Positions 37,933-47,917 of a DNA stretch of 64,000 bases are shown one piece after another. The notes beneath the pieces were generated by a model. It had not been told where the DNA came from, did no database searches, and saw only the letters and a program-made list of their open reading frames with translations. The DNA comes from Parahalioglobus pacificus (GTDB lineage: Bacteria > Pseudomonadota > Gammaproteobacteria > Pseudomonadales > Halieaceae). The DNA is taken from positions 1,736,001 to 1,800,000 of the forward strand of contig NZ_BMYM01000001.1 of the NCBI RefSeq assembly GCF_014652275.1, written 5' to 3'. Every line of letters begins with the position of its first letter. The stretch's first letter is position 1. Made by a program: the position numbers and the translations under genes.

Positions 37933-39363
37933 CTAGCTTGCCGGCGATGCAAGCGCTTTGATAATGATCGACCAGTGATCAAGTGCGCCATAAAAGGCGG
38001 CCTTGGGCACGCGCTCGTTCAGCCCGTGTGCAAACATTTCATCCGGGTTCATGAAAACGCCGCTGATACCCCAGGTGGGAATGCCCGCTTTGCGGAAGTG
38101 CATCCCGTCAGTGCCTCCCGACTCCATGTACGGAATGATTTTCAGCCCCGGATAACGGCTGTCGACGGCTTGCCTGAGTGCCGCGAGCACATCTTCGCGC
38201 AGCTCTGAAATCGGACTTTCAGTGGCCTCGGCCAACTGCTCGAACTGGATAGCATCGTTACCCACAACTTCCCTCAGCGTAGCTTCTATGTCGCTCACGG
38301 GCACGCCCGGAAAAACCCTGCAGTTCACCGTGGCGGTAGCAGATTGTGGCAGCGCGTTCTCCGCGTGGCCGGCCCTTAGCATCGTGACAACGCAGGTGGT
38401 TCGAGTGGTTCCAATATAGGAAGACTCCAGGGCCAAGCGATCAGAGGCCTCGGTATCGGTCGGGTCGTAAGCAAAGCGCAGCATTGCATCACCCAGCTCT
38501 CCGCCAATTTTATTGCCGGTCTCCTGAAAGTACGCCAGGGTCATTTCGCTCCAGCGCACCGGGAAACGGTGTTCCTGAATCTTGGTAATGGCGCCGGCTA
38601 AATCATAAATGGCATTGTCGGGTCTTGGCCTGGAACTGTGACCACCTGGGTTGGTCGCCGTCATTTCCCAAGTCACATACGTTTTCTCAGCCGCCTGCAC
38701 TGCATAAACCACCGGGGTGCCATCGGGTTCAAGATCGCCGCCGCCAGCATCAGAATTGAGAGCAAACTCGGCTTCGGCCAGATCGGGGCGCTCATAAGCG
38801 AGGTGGCGTGTAGTTGTCATGCCACTCTCCTCATCACCGCTGAAAACGAGGATCAGGTCACGCCCCGGCACAAAACCCTCACGCTGCAGTCGAATGAAGG
38901 TGGCGGTGAGTTGGGCAACACCGAACTTGTTATCAATGGTGCCGCGTGCGTAGAAGTTGGTGTCATCTTCGGTAAGCTCAAACGGAGGCCGCTCCCAATC
39001 CTCGGCCAGTGCTTCGACCACGTCCATGTGGGCCAGCAACAGGATGGGGGGCTTATTGAGCGAACCATCACCGCGGTACCGCGCCACCAGAGAAGCAAAC
39101 TCACCTTTCGGCGCGGCTAGAGTCGCAAAGCGACTGTGGGTAATCACCTCTACGTCTTCTTTCGGCATCCCACCAGCAATGAGTTTATCTGCGAGGTACT
39201 GCGCTACGGGCAATGTGTTGTCGCGCGTTTTTGAGGTGTCCAGTTCCACGATGTGGCGATAGATCTCCAGCGCTGTGGCGGCGTGGGGAGATCGCACCGT
39301 ATCGTCGGCCAGTGCGTTGGGTGCGAGCAACAAGAGAAGTATCAGGACAATCGAATTGCGCAT
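37933..39363 (-). CDS. M20 family metallopeptidase, exported
   Basis: A 476-residue zinc hydrolase with a signal peptide (SIVLILLLLLAPNALA). Metal ligands are visible in LLLAHMDVVEA (His), GTIDNKFGVAQL (Asp bridge), SGDEESGM (Glu pair) and the C-terminal MESGGTDGMHFRKAGIP (His). The lid domain lies between about 210 and 340. M20 enzymes remove terminal residues from peptides or deacylate amino acids. It lies upstream of the S9 peptidase gene on the same strand with a 120-base gap, so joint action on peptides in the periplasm is plausible. Confidence 0.92.
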   Translation of the reverse strand: MRNSIVLILLLLLAPNALADDTVRSPHAATALEIYRHIVELDTSKTRDNTLPVAQYLADKLIAGGMPKEDVEVITHSRFATLAAPKGEFASLVARYRGDGSLNKPPILLLAHMDVVEALAEDWERPPFELTEDDTNFYARGTIDNKFGVAQLTATFIRLQREGFVPGRDLILVFSGDEESGMTTTRHLAYERPDLAEAEFALNSDAGGGDLEPDGTPVVYAVQAAEKTYVTWEMTATNPGGHSSRPRPDNAIYDLAGAITKIQEHRFPVRWSEMTLAYFQETGNKIGGELGDAMLRFAYDPTDTEASDRLALESSYIGTTRTTCVVTMLRAGHAENALPQSATATVNCRVFPGVPVSDIEATLREVVGNDAIQFEQLAEATESPISELREDVLAALRQAVDSRYPGLKIIPYMESGGTDGMHFRKAGIPTWGISGVFMNPDEMFAHGLNERVPKAAFYGALDHWSIIIKALASPAS

Positions 39364-39551
39364 AGTGAGACAGATTCCATTCTTGGTTGTAGTGAAACGC
39401 TAACCGATGGTTATCCGCGCCGCGCCGCCGCTTGTCAAGCTGGCAAGTCCGTAACCGCTGCCCGGTAGATCTGTCCTACACTCACAGATCTGGGCTAACT
39501 TATACGCTGTTTGCTCTCGTTAAATAATAAGAACAGGGATACACCTGCCCC

Positions 39552-40898
39552 ATGTATGGAATCTTCAAGCCCGCGGCACACCGTGACACTCGATCTGACG
39601 ATCGGGTAGATGCCGATTACAAGCGACTGCGCTGGCAGGTATTCGCTGGCATTTTCATCGGCTACGCCGGGTACTACCTGGTACGCAAAAACTTCTCATT
39701 GGCCGTGCCCTTCCTCATTGAGGAGGAAGGTTACAGCCGGGGTGAACTGGGCATCGCCATGTCGGCAGTCTCGATTGCCTACGGTCTCAGCAAATTCCTG
39801 ATGGGTAGCGTGTCAGACCGCAGCAACCCACGCTTCTTCCTCCCCGCGGGGTTGCTAATGTCCGCGGGCATCATGTTCCTCTTCGGTTTCCAGCCTTGGG
39901 CAACCAGCAGCGTTGCCATTATGTTCATCCTCCTTTTCCTCAATGGCTGGGTACAGGGTATGGGCTGGCCGGCCTGCGGCCGCACCATGGTGCACTGGTA
40001 CTCAGGCAATGAGCGCGGGAGGGTGGTGTCTTTCTGGAACGTGGCCCACAACATTGGTGGGGGACTAATAGGCCCCCTCTTCGTGCTCGGAATGGGTTGG
40101 TTCAATGAATGGCACAGCGCGTTCTACGTACCGGCTGCGGCGGCCACGGGCGTGGCATTCATTGCTTTCCTGTTGCTGCGCGACACACCGCAATCATGCG
40201 GCCTGCCCACCATTGAGGCTTATCGCGATGACTACCCCCATGACTACGAAGCCAGGCATGAGCAAGAGTTCAGCGCCCGGGAAATCTTTCTACAACATGT
40301 GCTCAACAACCGTCTGCTGTGGTTTATTGCAGTGGCAAATGCTTTCGTTTACCTGATTCGCTACGGCGTGTTGGACTGGGCACCGACTTACTTGAGCGAG
40401 GCAAAAGGCTTCACCGTAGACCAAAGCTCCTGGGCCTACTTCCTGTATGAGTGGGCCGGTATTCCTGGCACGTTGCTGTGCGGCTACATCAGCGACCGGT
40501 GGTTCCGCGGCCGACGCGCGCCGGCTGGCATGCTGTTCATGAGCTTGGTGCTTATTGCCGTCGTCGTGTACTGGTTGAATCCCCCCGGTAATCCCGACGT
40601 GGACATGGCCGCGCTTGTCGCCATCGGCTTCCTCATTTACGGCCCGGTGATGTTGATCGGCCTGCACGCTCTGGAACTGGTGCCCAAGAAAGCTGCGGGC
40701 ACGGCAGCAGGCCTCACCGGGCTGTTCGGCTACCTCGGCGGCGCCGTCGTCGCAAACATCGCTATTGGCTTCACGGTCGATGCCTATGGCTGGGATGGAG
40801 GCTTTATCCTTCTGGTGGCCGGTTGTGTGGCGGCAATTGTGCTCATAGGTATGACGCGGCGGAGCGAGCTTGAGCACCCGCTGGCGAAAGGACGCTGA
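39552..40898 (+). CDS. glpT: glycerol-3-phosphate transporter, GlpT type (OPA family)
   Basis: A 448-residue major-facilitator antiporter, matching E. coli GlpT in length and along most of its sequence as I recall it: the start [89 protein letters not shown] and [20 protein letters not shown]. The substrate Arg equivalent lies in the YLVRKNF segment. It would import glycerol-3-phosphate in exchange for phosphate. No glp regulon gene lies beside it. It could also serve phosphate scavenging. Confidence 0.92.
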   Translation: MYGIFKPAAHRDTRSDDRVDADYKRLRWQVFAGIFIGYAGYYLVRKNFSLAVPFLIEEEGYSRGELGIAMSAVSIAYGLSKFLMGSVSDRSNPRFFLPAGLLMSAGIMFLFGFQPWATSSVAIMFILLFLNGWVQGMGWPACGRTMVHWYSGNERGRVVSFWNVAHNIGGGLIGPLFVLGMGWFNEWHSAFYVPAAAATGVAFIAFLLLRDTPQSCGLPTIEAYRDDYPHDYEARHEQEFSAREIFLQHVLNNRLLWFIAVANAFVYLIRYGVLDWAPTYLSEAKGFTVDQSSWAYFLYEWAGIPGTLLCGYISDRWFRGRRAPAGMLFMSLVLIAVVVYWLNPPGNPDVDMAALVAIGFLIYGPVMLIGLHALELVPKKAAGTAAGLTGLFGYLGGAVVANIAIGFTVDAYGWDGGFILLVAGCVAAIVLIGMTRRSELEHPLAKGR

Positions 40899-40926
40899 AA
40901 CCTCACCTGCAATACAGACCTGCAAA

Positions 40927-40982
40927 GGAGGCAACCAAGTGCTGAAATGGGGAGCAAGAGAGGCTACAACACGATTGCCTCC
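40927..40982. repeat. spaced inverted repeat after glpT
   Basis: GGAGGCAA at 40927 and TTGCCTCC near 40975 are perfect 8-base complements about 40 bases apart. The right part (ACAACACGATTGCCTCCCC) resembles the repeat at 41552-41578, about 590 bases downstream, across the DUF3192 gene. Confidence 0.4.
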
Positions 40983-41120
40983 CCTATTGCGTTAAAGCGC
41001 GCCAATAACGCGACAGATGGCGGTGCACGGCATTGCTCTGAAAGCCAGTTCGCAGAATCATACTTCCCTGTTGGCCATGCATGGCCTGACCCCTAAGTCA
41101 CTGCAAACGAGGAAGTAGTT

Positions 41121-41483
41121 TTGAACGTTTTTTATCGCCTTTGCCTAGTCGCGTCTCTGTCACTGTTAGCAACAGGTTGCGTATTCATCGACGGCAAACA
41201 CGTCAATAAGGACGACTGGTGGGACACTCAGCGTGACAACCGGGAAGCCATCAGTCGTCTGGAAATCGGCATGGAGCGTGAGGCAGTCATCAATCGCCTC
41301 GGGGCGCCGGACGACTCCGAGGCTTTTAACACGGATGACGGCAAGGAAGTTCGCATCCTGTTCTATCGCACCAACCACAAACACTCAGATGGCGAGACCA
41401 CACGCGACGAAACAACGCCACTGGTCTTTCAGGACGACGTGCTAACCGGATGGGGTCATTCGGTTTACGAGGCAGTTCGATAG
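41121..41483 (+). CDS. DUF3192 family lipoprotein
   Basis: A 120-residue protein from TTG 41121, preceded by CGAGGAAG. It has a lipoprotein signal with lipobox LATGC (cysteine at about residue 20). The mature part carries the DUF3192 pattern: DNREAISRLEIGMEREAVINRLGAPD, then RILFYRTNHKHSDGETTRDETTPLVFQDDVLTGWG. Many members are short lipoproteins with an SmpA/BamE-like helix-strand start, but their role is not known to me. Its flanks hold a pair of related short repeats. Confidence 0.85.
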   Translation: MNVFYRLCLVASLSLLATGCVFIDGKHVNKDDWWDTQRDNREAISRLEIGMEREAVINRLGAPDDSEAFNTDDGKEVRILFYRTNHKHSDGETTRDETTPLVFQDDVLTGWGHSVYEAVR

Positions 41484-41551
41484 CGACGGCAATCATTGAG
41501 AACGGTTTCAGTGGTTCTGGAGATCAATCGTAATGCGGACAAGGGATTGAT

Positions 41552-41635
41552 CACAACGCGGTTGCCTCCCGCGTTGCGAACCTTCGGGCGCCGCCGCTTC
41601 ACTTTAGCGTCCAAACTCTGCTGAGCGCAGAGTTT
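41552..41635. repeat. two perfect stem-loops between DUF3192 gene and tRNA-Ser
   Basis: CAACGCGG-TTGCCTC-CCGCGTTG (41554-41576) and AAACTCTGC-TGAGC-GCAGAGTTT (41613-41635) are perfect hairpins. Neither is followed by a T run. A direct repeat GAACCAAGT follows twice (about 41639 and 41666). Function is unknown; a structured RNA, a repeat element or a tRNA-linked integration remnant are all possible. Confidence 0.55.
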
Positions 41636-41695
41636 GTCGAACCAAGTGGCCCGGCATCCCGGTCCGAACCAAGTCCGAGCTATCTGCCGCAATAG

Positions 41696-41721
41696 AAAAG
41701 GGCCACCCTTTCGGATGGCCC
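41696..41721 (-). terminator. rho-independent terminator of tRNA-Ser
   Basis: On the minus strand GGGCCATCC...GGGTGGCCC forms a stem (41700-41721) followed by TTTTC. It lies about a dozen bases past the CCA end of the tRNA. Confidence 0.85.
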
Positions 41722-41732
41722 TCTTATGTTTA

Positions 41733-41822
41733 TGGCGGAGAGCGAGGGATTCGAACCCTCGATAGGGATAAACCTATACGCCCTTAGCAGGGGCGCGCCT
41801 TCGACCACTCGGCCAGCTCTCC
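41733..41822 (-). tRNA. tRNA-Ser (anticodon GCU)
   Basis: A 90-base tRNA read on the minus strand. The acceptor arms are GGAGAGC and GCTCTCC, followed by G and an encoded CCA. The D-arm begins TGGCCGAGTGG, the anticodon loop is CTGCTAA giving GCU for AGC/AGU serine codons, and a long variable arm precedes the T-loop GGTTCGAATCC. The extended variable arm fits class II tRNA-Ser. Position downstream of csrA is the usual gammaproteobacterial one. Confidence 0.96.
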
Positions 41823-41923
41823 GGATACTCTCTAAAACAGTGCGATGCGCCCTGATTTGAGAGCGCGGCATAATAACACAACAGTGGGAATTTCAAAGGG
41901 ATAGCGGCGTCATGCCGCCATAA

Positions 41924-42124
41924 TTAATCGCGAGAATTGGTGCTAGCGTCGTTGGGCTCGTCACCGTCCTGAATGCGGTTGTAAATCTCTTCGCGGTGCA
42001 CTGACACATCACGGGGGGCGTTAACGCCAATACGTACCTGGTTGCCTTTCACTCCCAGTACCGTGATGGTGACCTCGTCACCGATCATAAGTGACTCGCC
42101 AACTCTGCGCGTCAAAATCAACAT
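41924..42124 (-). CDS. csrA: carbon storage regulator CsrA
   Basis: A 66-residue RNA-binding regulator that blocks or stabilises target mRNAs at GGA sites. [20 protein letters not shown] and [18 protein letters not shown] are the conserved strands, and the key Arg residues R6 and R44-region are present. It lies between lysC and tRNA-Ser in the canonical order. The 150-base gap to lysC holds its promoter. Confidence 0.97.
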   Translation of the reverse strand: MLILTRRVGESLMIGDEVTITVLGVKGNQVRIGVNAPRDVSVHREEIYNRIQDGDEPNDASTNSRD

Positions 42125-42274
42125 AAATCCATTGCTCCAATCATTCGCCGCTTACTTCTTGTGGCATGAAAGCGACGATTGCTGCCGGCATTTACAAACC
42201 AGCCTTCACAACTTCCTGTGTGTACCTACTATTTGTAGCTGAAGTTGCTGTTAAAAGCCATTTTCCTGAACTGC

Positions 42275-43516
42275 TTAGGCAGCAGATTCATCCTCGGGTT
42301 CCTTATCCAGCTCAAACGATGAGTGCAGGGCACGCACCGCCAGCTCCAGGAACTTCTCTTCGATAATGACCGAAATCTTGATCTCAGATGTCGTAATCAT
42401 CTGGATATTGATGCCAACGTCGGCCAACGCGGCGAACATCTGGCTCGCTACGCCGGCATGGGAGCGCATACCAACGCCCACCACAGAAACCTTGGCAATT
42501 TTGCTATCGCTGCGTACTTCCCGGGCAGATAGCTGGGTTTTCACCTCAGTCAGCACCGCCTCTGCACGGGGCAGGTCACCTCGGCTCACGGTGAACGTGA
42601 AGTCTGTGCTGTTGTCTTCGGCGATGTTCTGCACGATCACATCGACTTCGATATTGGCATCGCCAATGGGACCCAGAATTTTGTGGGCCACACCAGGCAT
42701 ATCCGGCACACCCAGTATGGTGAGCTTGGCTTCATCACGATTGAACGCGATGCCTGCAATAGTGGGGGTTTCCATAGCGTCATCTTCCTCCAGCGCGATC
42801 AGCGTGCCGGGGCCTTCCTGAAAACTGTGTAGCACCCTCAAAGGTACATTGTATTTACCGGCGAATTCCACGGCGCGAATCTGCAGCACCTTGGAGCCCA
42901 TGCTGGCCATCTCCAGCATCTCCTCGAAGGTGATTCGTGGCAGACGCCTAGCACCATCAACCACGCGCGGATCGGTGGTGTAAACACCATCGACATCGGT
43001 GTAAATCTGGCATTCCTGTGCCTTCAGTGCCGCCGCTAGTGCGACCGCCGTGGTATCTGAGCCGCCACGGCCCAGTGTGGTGATGTTGCCGTTTTCATCC
43101 ACACCCTGGAATCCCGCCACCACGATGACATTACCCGCATCGAGGTCGGCGTGCAGTCGCGCGTCATCAATCTCGCGAATCCGCGCCTTGGTGTGCGCAT
43201 CATCCGTGAGAATACGTACCTGGCTACCGTTATAGGACTTGGCCGATACACCACGCTTAGCCAGCGCCATGCTGAGCAGCGCCGTGGTCACCTGCTCACC
43301 GGTTGAGACCAGCACATCCATCTCACGGGGCACGGGCTGCGCCTGAATCTCGTGCGCGAGCCCGATCAAACGGTTGGTTTCGCCACTCATCGCGGAAACC
43401 ACAACCACGAGGTCGTGTCCGTCGCGCTTAAAGCGGGCCACCTTGTCGGCCACCTGCTCAATACGCTCGATGGAACCGACGGAGGTTCCGCCGAATTTTT
43501 GGACGATGAGGCTCAT
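42275..43516 (-). CDS. lysC: aspartate kinase
   Basis: A 413-residue aspartokinase, the first step of the aspartate pathway to lysine, threonine and methionine. MSLIVQKFGGTSVGSIERI is the ATP/aspartate-binding start; GRGGSDTTAVALAAAL is the conserved Ser/Asp loop. The C-terminal third has two ACT domains (TILGVPDMPGVAHKILGPIGDANIEVDVI and VVGVGMRSHAGVASQMFAALADVGINIQMI), typical of feedback-regulated enzymes. The 125-base gap after alaS shows no recognisable lysine riboswitch. Confidence 0.96.
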   Translation of the reverse strand: MSLIVQKFGGTSVGSIERIEQVADKVARFKRDGHDLVVVVSAMSGETNRLIGLAHEIQAQPVPREMDVLVSTGEQVTTALLSMALAKRGVSAKSYNGSQVRILTDDAHTKARIREIDDARLHADLDAGNVIVVAGFQGVDENGNITTLGRGGSDTTAVALAAALKAQECQIYTDVDGVYTTDPRVVDGARRLPRITFEEMLEMASMGSKVLQIRAVEFAGKYNVPLRVLHSFQEGPGTLIALEEDDAMETPTIAGIAFNRDEAKLTILGVPDMPGVAHKILGPIGDANIEVDVIVQNIAEDNSTDFTFTVSRGDLPRAEAVLTEVKTQLSAREVRSDSKIAKVSVVGVGMRSHAGVASQMFAALADVGINIQMITTSEIKISVIIEEKFLELAVRALHSSFELDKEPEDESAA

Positions 43517-43641
43517 GAAGACCCTTGGCCCGCAGCAAAAGGGGCGGTATTAAACACTAACGATGGGGAGAAATAAACGGGAAAATCAACGCTCTGGCGC
43601 TGCCGGCCCGGCGGCATTGCCGGGCCTGAAAGGGACATAGA

Positions 43642-46239
43642 TCAGAGCTGCGACGCCACCCAGTCGGGTACATCTTTCAGCGCTGCAGCAAGACCCGCTA
43701 CATCGCTGCCCCCGCCCTGGGCCATATCGGGGCGACCACCGCCCTTCCCGCCCAGGCGACCGGCAAATTCCTTCATCAGGTCCCCGGCTCTTACCTTGTC
43801 GGTCAGATCCTTGGTCACGCCGGCTGCCAGGGCAATTTTATCGCCCTCCACGGCTGACAGCAGGATCACCGCAGACCCCAGCTTGTTCTTGCACTGGTCC
43901 ATGGTATCGCGCAGCGATTTGGCATCCGCGCCGTCCACGTTCGCGGCCAGCACCTTGAAGCCAGCAACCTCTACGGCATTGCTGGTCAGGTCACCACCTG
44001 CGGAGCTGGCCAGCTTCTGCTTGAGGCGAGCAATCTCTTTTTCCAAATTGCGGCTATCGTTACGCAATGCCACAACCTTGGCGGCGGCTGTATCCGTTGT
44101 GCCTTTGACCGCGGCGCAGACATCTGCCATCTGGCTGTCCAGCTCGGCAATGGCCGCTAGCGCACCTGCGCCTGTAACCGCTTCAATACGGCGCACCCCC
44201 GCAGCAACGCCACCTTCAGACACAACGCGCAGCAAACCGATATCACCGGTGCGATCCACGTGTGTACCGCCGCAGAGTTCCACCGAAAAATCATTCTCGC
44301 CCATGCTGAGAACGCGCACTTCATCACCATACTTCTCGCCGAACAGTGCCATGGCACCTGCGTCCATCGCATCTTCCATGCTCATCAGGCGGGTAGAAAC
44401 CGGCGTATTCGCGCGGATCTGGGCATTAACCATGCTTTGGATTTGCGTGAGTTCATCTCGGGACACCGCTTCGGGGTTGGAGAAATCGAAACGCAGCCGC
44501 TCCGAGTCAACCAGAGAGCCCTTCTGGGCCACGTGATCGCCCAAAACCTCACGCAGCGCCGCGTGCAAAAGGTGCGTCGCAGAGTGGTTGAGCCGTGTCC
44601 GCTGCCTCACACCGGCATCGACTTCGGCCTGCAGCTGATCGCCCACAGACACCTGTCCCTGTAAAACCTTCACGTGATGCAAGTGGTGGTCCTGGGCCTT
44701 GGTGGTGTCGTTCACCTCAACCCGAACACCGCTACCGCTGAGGTAGCCGGTGTCGCCCACCTGACCGCCGGACTCGCCGTAGAACGGCGTCTTGTCCAGC
44801 ACAACAACGCCGGCTTGATCCTGCTTCAGCGAATCCACCGCTTCACCATCACTCAGCAGAGCCACCACGGTCGCATCACCGTTCAGGTGATCGTAGCCTG
44901 TGAACTCCGTACTGCCCTCGAGATTGAGCACGTCGTTGTAGTCCACCTTGAACGCACCGCTCTCCTGAGAGCGGGACCGCTGCTGGGCCATGGCTGCATC
45001 ATAGCCAGCCATGTCCAGCGTGAGGCCGCGCTCGCGGGCTATATCGTTGGTAAGATCGGTGGGGAATCCGTAGGTGTCATACAGTTTGAACACCACGTCG
45101 CCGGGAATTTCGCTGCCAGACAGCTGCGACAGCGCCTCATCCAGAATCACCATGCCCTTGTCCAGAGTTTTGGCAAACTGCTGCTCTTCAGTGAGCAGGG
45201 CTTTTTCTATCTGCGCCTGCTGCGCGGTCAGCTCCGGGTAGGCCTCACCCATTTGCTTTACCAGTGCAGCCACTAACTCATAGAAGAACGGCCCCGTGGC
45301 GCCCAGCTTATTACCGTGGCGCACTGCCCTGCGAATAATGCGGCGCAGCACATAGCCCCGGCCTTCATTGCCAGGCAACACGCCATCCACGATCAGAAAA
45401 GCGCAGGAGCGGATGTGGTCGGCGATCACTCGCAGGGATTTTTCGCTTTTATCTATGACGCCAAGCACATCGGCTGTCGCATCGATCAGGCCCTGAAAAA
45501 GATCAATCTCATAGTTGCTGTGCACATGCTGCATAACGGCAGCGATGCGCTCCAGGCCCATGCCCGTATCCACGGAAGGCTTGGGCAGCGGGTGCATTTC
45601 ACCGCTCGCGTCACGATTGAACTGCATGAAAACGAGATTCCAGATCTCGATGTAGCGATCGAGGTCATCGTCCGGGCTGCCGGGGGGGCCGCCAGGCACA
45701 TCTGCGCCATGATCATAGAAAATCTCGGAGCAGGGTCCGCAAGGGCCGGTGTCACCCATCTGCCAGAAATTGTCTTCATCCAGACGGGAGATTCGCTCAC
45801 GCGGAAAGCCGATTTCGTTAACCCAAATCTCCTCGGCTTCATCATCCGACACATGACAGGTTACCCAGAGACGCTCTTTGGGCAGACCCAGAGTGACAGT
45901 CAGGAACTCCCAGGCAAAGCGGATCGCGTCCTGCTTGAAGTAATCGCCAAAACTGAAATTACCCAGCATCTCGAAAAAGGTGTGATGGCGGGCGGTGTAG
46001 CCCACGTTCTCCAAATCATTGTGCTTACCGCCAGCACGCACGCATCTCTGACTGCTCGTCGCGCGCACGTAGGCGCGTGGGTCAGTACCGAGGAAGGTGT
46101 CCTTGAACTGGTTCATGCCCGCGTTGGTGAACAGCAACGTCGGGTCGTCATGGGGGACCAATGAGCTGCTGGGGACGCGGGTGTGTCCGTTGTTTTCAAA
46201 GAAAGCGAGAAAAGCCTCGCGGATTTCACCGGTTTTCAT
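43642..46239 (-). CDS. alaS: alanine-tRNA ligase
   Basis: An 865-residue alanyl-tRNA synthetase, the usual length. The N-terminal aminoacylation domain opens [34 protein letters not shown]. The editing-domain metal motifs are H552-S-A-T-H556 and C656-G-G-T-H660 ([15 protein letters not shown]). The C-terminal C-Ala domain ends with [15 protein letters not shown]. It lies 29 bases after the HIT gene on the same strand, so they may share a transcript, and is followed by lysC and csrA. Confidence 0.97.
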   Translation of the reverse strand: MKTGEIREAFLAFFENNGHTRVPSSSLVPHDDPTLLFTNAGMNQFKDTFLGTDPRAYVRATSSQRCVRAGGKHNDLENVGYTARHHTFFEMLGNFSFGDYFKQDAIRFAWEFLTVTLGLPKERLWVTCHVSDDEAEEIWVNEIGFPRERISRLDEDNFWQMGDTGPCGPCSEIFYDHGADVPGGPPGSPDDDLDRYIEIWNLVFMQFNRDASGEMHPLPKPSVDTGMGLERIAAVMQHVHSNYEIDLFQGLIDATADVLGVIDKSEKSLRVIADHIRSCAFLIVDGVLPGNEGRGYVLRRIIRRAVRHGNKLGATGPFFYELVAALVKQMGEAYPELTAQQAQIEKALLTEEQQFAKTLDKGMVILDEALSQLSGSEIPGDVVFKLYDTYGFPTDLTNDIARERGLTLDMAGYDAAMAQQRSRSQESGAFKVDYNDVLNLEGSTEFTGYDHLNGDATVVALLSDGEAVDSLKQDQAGVVVLDKTPFYGESGGQVGDTGYLSGSGVRVEVNDTTKAQDHHLHHVKVLQGQVSVGDQLQAEVDAGVRQRTRLNHSATHLLHAALREVLGDHVAQKGSLVDSERLRFDFSNPEAVSRDELTQIQSMVNAQIRANTPVSTRLMSMEDAMDAGAMALFGEKYGDEVRVLSMGENDFSVELCGGTHVDRTGDIGLLRVVSEGGVAAGVRRIEAVTGAGALAAIAELDSQMADVCAAVKGTTDTAAAKVVALRNDSRNLEKEIARLKQKLASSAGGDLTSNAVEVAGFKVLAANVDGADAKSLRDTMDQCKNKLGSAVILLSAVEGDKIALAAGVTKDLTDKVRAGDLMKEFAGRLGGKGGGRPDMAQGGGSDVAGLAAALKDVPDWVASQL

Positions 46240-46268
46240 ACTGTCTCTCGATAATGGCGTTGGATCGC

Positions 46269-46616
46269 TCAGTGAGCGATCGAGGCTTCAGCGAAGTTTG
46301 TTCCCGCGAGGATATGCAGGTGCAGGTGGAAGACGGTCTGGCCGCCGCCTTCACCGTTATTGACGACCAGCCGAAAGGCGTCGGCCACTCCAAGCTGGGC
46401 GGCTATCTTGCCCACAGCCAGCATCAGGTGGCCAAGGAGCTCCTGATCATCGGCGCCCGCATCCACCAGCCGGGGAATCGCTTTCTTCGGGATCACCAGC
46501 ACATGAATCGGTGCTTGGGGATTGATGTCATTGATGGCAATACAATGCTCGTCCTCATAGAGGAACTCCGAGGGTATTTCGCCACTGATGATCTTGCCGA
46601 AAATAGTGTCTGACAT
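46269..46616 (-). CDS. histidine triad (HIT) nucleotide-binding protein, HinT type
   Basis: A 115-residue HIT protein, a purine nucleoside phosphoramidase. The triad HLHLH is in [14 protein letters not shown] and the N-terminus [41 protein letters not shown] is typical of HinT. It lies between the Trm112/YcaR gene and alaS on one strand with short gaps (9 and 29 bases), suggesting a common operon. Confidence 0.93.
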   Translation of the reverse strand: MSDTIFGKIISGEIPSEFLYEDEHCIAINDINPQAPIHVLVIPKKAIPRLVDAGADDQELLGHLMLAVGKIAAQLGVADAFRLVVNNGEGGGQTVFHLHLHILAGTNFAEASIAH

Positions 46617-46625
46617 GGCGATGTC

Positions 46626-46811
46626 CTAACCCAGCTTCTCGTCTGCGGTTAGTTGTCGCGCCTCGGTCTCCAGCATCACGGGGATGCCGTCACGCACCGG
46701 ATACGCCAGACCACTGGCCTTGCAGACCAGTTCGTTATCGTCTTCGCGATACTCCAGTGGCGCCTTGGTAACAGGGCACACTAGAATGGTGAGTAGTTTC
46801 TTGTCGATCAT
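46626..46811 (-). CDS. Trm112/YcaR family small protein
   Basis: A 61-residue protein from ATG 46811 ([19 protein letters not shown]). The pattern [41 protein letters not shown] is that of Trm112/YcaR family proteins. The first two Cys positions common in zinc-binding members are reduced here to single C residues (C12 and C30), as in E. coli YcaR where the pattern also varies. An alternative GTG at 46823 would add four residues. Family members activate methyltransferases in eukaryotes; the bacterial role is unclear. It precedes the HIT and alaS genes. Confidence 0.88.
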   Translation of the reverse strand: MIDKKLLTILVCPVTKAPLEYREDDNELVCKASGLAYPVRDGIPVMLETEARQLTADEKLG

Positions 46812-46851
46812 AGCTTTCGGCACTCAAATTCGGCGCCATTATACGGATTTT

Positions 46852-47748
46852 TTATGGCTGGGGCAGCGCGTCCGACATAGGCGGCACCAGCAACTGCGGG
46901 TCGACCCGCTGGTTACGCCAACTCATTCGCCAATCGAGGTGGGGACCGGTGGCACGACCACTGGCACCTATCTTCCCGATCAGCTCACCCACTGCCACTT
47001 CTTGCCCCACTGCAACATCAATCTCACTCAAGTGAAGGAAAGAGGAAGACAGCCCGTAGCCGTGATCCAGAATAATCGTCCCGCCTGAGTAGAACAGGTC
47101 TGGCTCAGCCAGGGTGACAATGCCTCCGGCCGGTGCAACGACAGGCGAACCCGTCGGCAGGGCAACATCGACGCCATAATGCGGATTGCCGGGCCGCCCG
47201 TTATAGATGCGCTGGCTACCATAGACCCCGGAGATCGGCCCGACCGCGGGCCAAACAAACCCGGTCACCACAGCATTGAGTAAATCGGGCCGTTCGAATC
47301 GCTGGGCTTTGGCGGCGCTTACCAATTGGCGCTCCCTGCGGATGCGCTCCTGATGGGCAGGATCTGGCGTTACCGTGCGCTGGGGCACACCCTCCACTCG
47401 CTGAATATTGTATTGGCGAGAGGCAATTCCCACGGTTCGCGTGCAGTTTTTGGCACCACTTAGCGTCAACGTAAATTGGGACGATGCATCCCGGCCAAGA
47501 CCAAATATCACCAGGCCATCCGGCAAAACATCCAGGGGCTCACCATCCAAAGCCACGCTGACACCCGGCGCTACACGTGAATACACCATTCCACCCGGCA
47601 GCAGGCGACCTTCAAGCCTCACGCAGTCGCGTCCACTCGGTGTCTGGGCCAGAGTAACTGTTGGCAGGGTGAGGATCAGCAGTAACGGTAGTAACTGCCG
47701 CAAGGAGGTGTGAATGAACGAGGGTGTCTGCAACGTCATGGCAATCAT
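46852..47748 (-). CDS. M23 family metallopeptidase (LytM-type), exported
   Basis: A 298-residue protein with a hydrophobic export segment (LLPLLLILTLPTVTLAQ), a beta-rich N-terminal region with EGRLLPGGMVYSRVAPG, and a C-terminal M23 peptidase domain. Zinc ligands are the His and Asp of NPHYGVDVALP, the His of SSFLHLSEID and the His of GPHLDWRM. Such enzymes cleave the peptide cross-links of peptidoglycan, in the periplasm. The ATG at 47739 (MTLQTPSF) is an alternative start. It may be the first gene of the run towards alaS. Confidence 0.9.
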   Translation of the reverse strand: MIAMTLQTPSFIHTSLRQLLPLLLILTLPTVTLAQTPSGRDCVRLEGRLLPGGMVYSRVAPGVSVALDGEPLDVLPDGLVIFGLGRDASSQFTLTLSGAKNCTRTVGIASRQYNIQRVEGVPQRTVTPDPAHQERIRRERQLVSAAKAQRFERPDLLNAVVTGFVWPAVGPISGVYGSQRIYNGRPGNPHYGVDVALPTGSPVVAPAGGIVTLAEPDLFYSGGTIILDHGYGLSSSFLHLSEIDVAVGQEVAVGELIGKIGASGRATGPHLDWRMSWRNQRVDPQLLVPPMSDALPQP

Positions 47749-47917
47749 CAGGGAATTGTATTAGCCAAAGTCTAACGCTCTGGTTCTCGCCTGTCCTGCC
47801 CGGTGAAAGCTGACGGGCCAGGTAGTCACGCGCTGTCACGTTCAAGCACTGCAGCGGCGTAACCGCACTTCCCTCGGGGTATACTCCAGAACCGCATTAC
47901 TCACTACTCTGACAATT

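Noticed and set aside
41465-41692. Minus-strand 75-codon open frame next to tRNA-Ser
   Set aside because: It overlaps the hairpin region, has no recognisable motif and looks like an artefact of the structured spacer.
43605-43626. Strong GC hairpin after alaS
   Set aside because: Arms GGCCCGGC and GCCGGGCC pair perfectly, but no T run follows on the minus strand, so I do not call it a terminator.
43517-43641. Lysine riboswitch ahead of lysC
   Set aside because: The 125-base spacer is too short and shows no conserved core.
45316-46164. 282-codon open frame antisense to alaS
   Set aside because: Shadow of alaS; no motif and no ribosome site.
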